DNA from: Ipomoea triloba
Lineage: Eukaryota; Streptophyta; Magnoliopsida; Solanales; Convolvulaceae
Length of the DNA: 64,000 nt
Assembly (NCBI RefSeq): GCF_003576645.1
Contig: NC_044925.1
Location: 22,983,386 to 23,047,385 of the forward strand
Reading direction: 5' to 3'
Position 1 is the first letter of the stretch. Each line of letters begins with the position of its first letter. Positions 62,787 to 64,000 of the stretch are shown here, piece by piece. The notes beneath the pieces are model-generated. The model did not search any database and was not told the origin of the DNA. It saw only the letters and a program-made list of their open reading frames with translations. A program made the translations under genes and the position numbers.

Positions 62787-63695
62787 GGGCCTGTTTACTA
62801 ACAGAAAACTGTTTTCTGTTTTCTGTTTTTCAATTTTTCAATTTTCATTCTCTGTTTGCTGTTTAGAAAACTTGTTTACTAACACTTATTTTTTCAAATT
62901 TATTTTTTCAAATTAACGTTATAAAATTAACAATAAGTTTAATTTCGAGTTATTTTTAGACCTTGTATTTAAAATATTTTAAAATATATTTGATTTAAAT
63001 AGAATAAATATATTTTTTACTTTGAAATCCAATATATGTAAAAAAAAAAAAATTTACATTTGATATCCGGACCAAATTTATATATGTATATAACATAAAT
63101 AAAAATATATTTGAACCAATTACCTATTAAGTTCACAAAAAAATTAGTTTAGATAATATTAATATTTTTTGAGCTAATATTTAAAATATGTTATAATTTT
63201 TATTTTGAATTCTAATATAGTAATATATGTGTGAAATTTCGATATCTAATATTTGGACCAAAACCAATTATCAATTGAGTTCAATCAAAATATAAAGCGT
63301 GGTATAGATTTCGATTTTTAATTTAGATAATGTGAATGATGTATAATTTTAAGCATAATCAAATAAGTTATGTTTAAATAAATAATGTAAATAGAAGAGA
63401 TAGAAGATGATGATAAGTAAAAGAAGATGATAATAAATGTAATCATAGTAATGAATAAATATGTAAGTAGATAATGATAAGAATGTGGTTATAATGACAT
63501 ATAGTCTAATAGATTATAGCTGATTCTGTTTTCCATTTAGAAAACAGTTTTTTATAGTGTTTCAGTTTTCTAGAAAACTGAAAAATTATTTCCTGTTTTC
63601 AAAATGGAAAACTGTGTTAGTAAACATGTTTTCTGTTTTCCAGTTTTCAAAATTTCCAGAAAATTAGAGAAAATTTCCAGTTAGTAAACGCACCC
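62787..63695. mobile_element. Long Harbinger-like MITE
   Basis: 909 bp with ends GGGCCTGTTTACTAAC and, inward from the right, GGGTGCGTTTACTAAC, flanked by CTA on both sides (62784-62786, 63696-63698). Subterminal DNA carries many GAAAACTGTTTTCTG / CAGAAAACAGTTTTC-type copies in both orientations, and GTTTACTAACA repeats inside both ends (62872 and complement at about 63616). The middle is AT-rich without coding capacity. Confidence 0.8.
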
Positions 63696-63839
63696 CTAGA
63701 TTTATGACCAATTAAAAAGGGTAAAAAATTGAGGATTTTTTGTTTTTTAATATTAAAAAGAAAAAGAATTCAGCTTCAAATTTGTGAAACGAATCAAGTT
63801 TTCTATACTAGGGAAGTTGTTTCTATGTCGGACTGTAAG

Positions 63840-64000
63840 AAATGTTTGACCATTCCATCAATCTTTAGGGTCACACTTGTGTGAGACCGTCTCACAGATC
63901 CTTATTCGTGAGACGGGTCGGGTCGGGTCAAAGAATCATGCAAATGTCATACTTATATGCTCAAATATAACGCTAATCAAGAATACAATTTTGTTACTTA
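63840..64000. other. Partial repeat at the window edge
   Basis: TTGTGTGAGACCGTCTCACA (63879-63898) and CGTGAGACGGGTCGGGTCGG (63908-63927) form a hairpin-prone text that I know as a widespread plant repeat motif. The element runs off the window so its type is open. Confidence 0.4.

Overview
This window is plant nuclear DNA, from a eudicot and possibly an asterid. The basis is split genes with GT-AG introns, plant-only families (GRF, NAC, PADRE/DUF4228, CID), a miR396 target site, AT-rich intergenic DNA and many small non-autonomous DNA transposons. The species cannot be named from the sequence. I see no CRISPR array, operon or other bacterial feature, and no intact autonomous transposase or reverse transcriptase gene.

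Layout: a 5'-truncated GROWTH-REGULATING FACTOR gene (1-1876, +); a transposon-rich stretch with two hAT-type elements and a broken formin (FH2) fragment near 7.1-7.7 kb; an NST3/SND1-type secondary-wall NAC regulator (10937-13394, -); about 16 kb of AT-rich repeats, MITEs and SINE pieces; a single-exon PADRE/DUF4228 gene (29340-30017, -); a repeat block with a 134-bp minisatellite (31.9-32.8 kb) and a perfect 324-bp inverted repeat next to an N (35.1-35.8 kb); a zinc alcohol dehydrogenase-like gene (38147-40596, +); a CID11-type PAM2/two-RRM gene (41664-44545, -); a second transposon cluster with a hAT, an inverted-repeat MITE and a Helitron end (46.3-50.7 kb); a PHD-finger gene (51437-56857, +); and a GPI-anchored GH17 beta-1,3-glucanase-like gene (57570-58928, -). 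The last 5 kb is AT-rich with one long Harbinger-like MITE.

Every multi-exon model was built by hand from splice signals and reading-frame continuity. In each case the summed exon lengths are a multiple of three: GRF 397 codons with stop (partial), NAC 373, ADH 402, CID 344, PHD 1139, GH17 418. No transcript evidence was available.

The genes are independent transcription units and not an operon. The order NAC(SND1) - ADH-like - CID11 - PHD - GH17 matches, as I remember it, the Arabidopsis chromosome 1 block around At1g32770-At1g32860, so the right-hand two thirds looks like an ancestral eudicot block expanded by transposons. I did not find a convincing undescribed system. The best leads are structural: the perfect inverted repeat beside the N, the exact tandem arrays, transposons with clean target-site duplications, and a GC-AG intron in the NAC gene.
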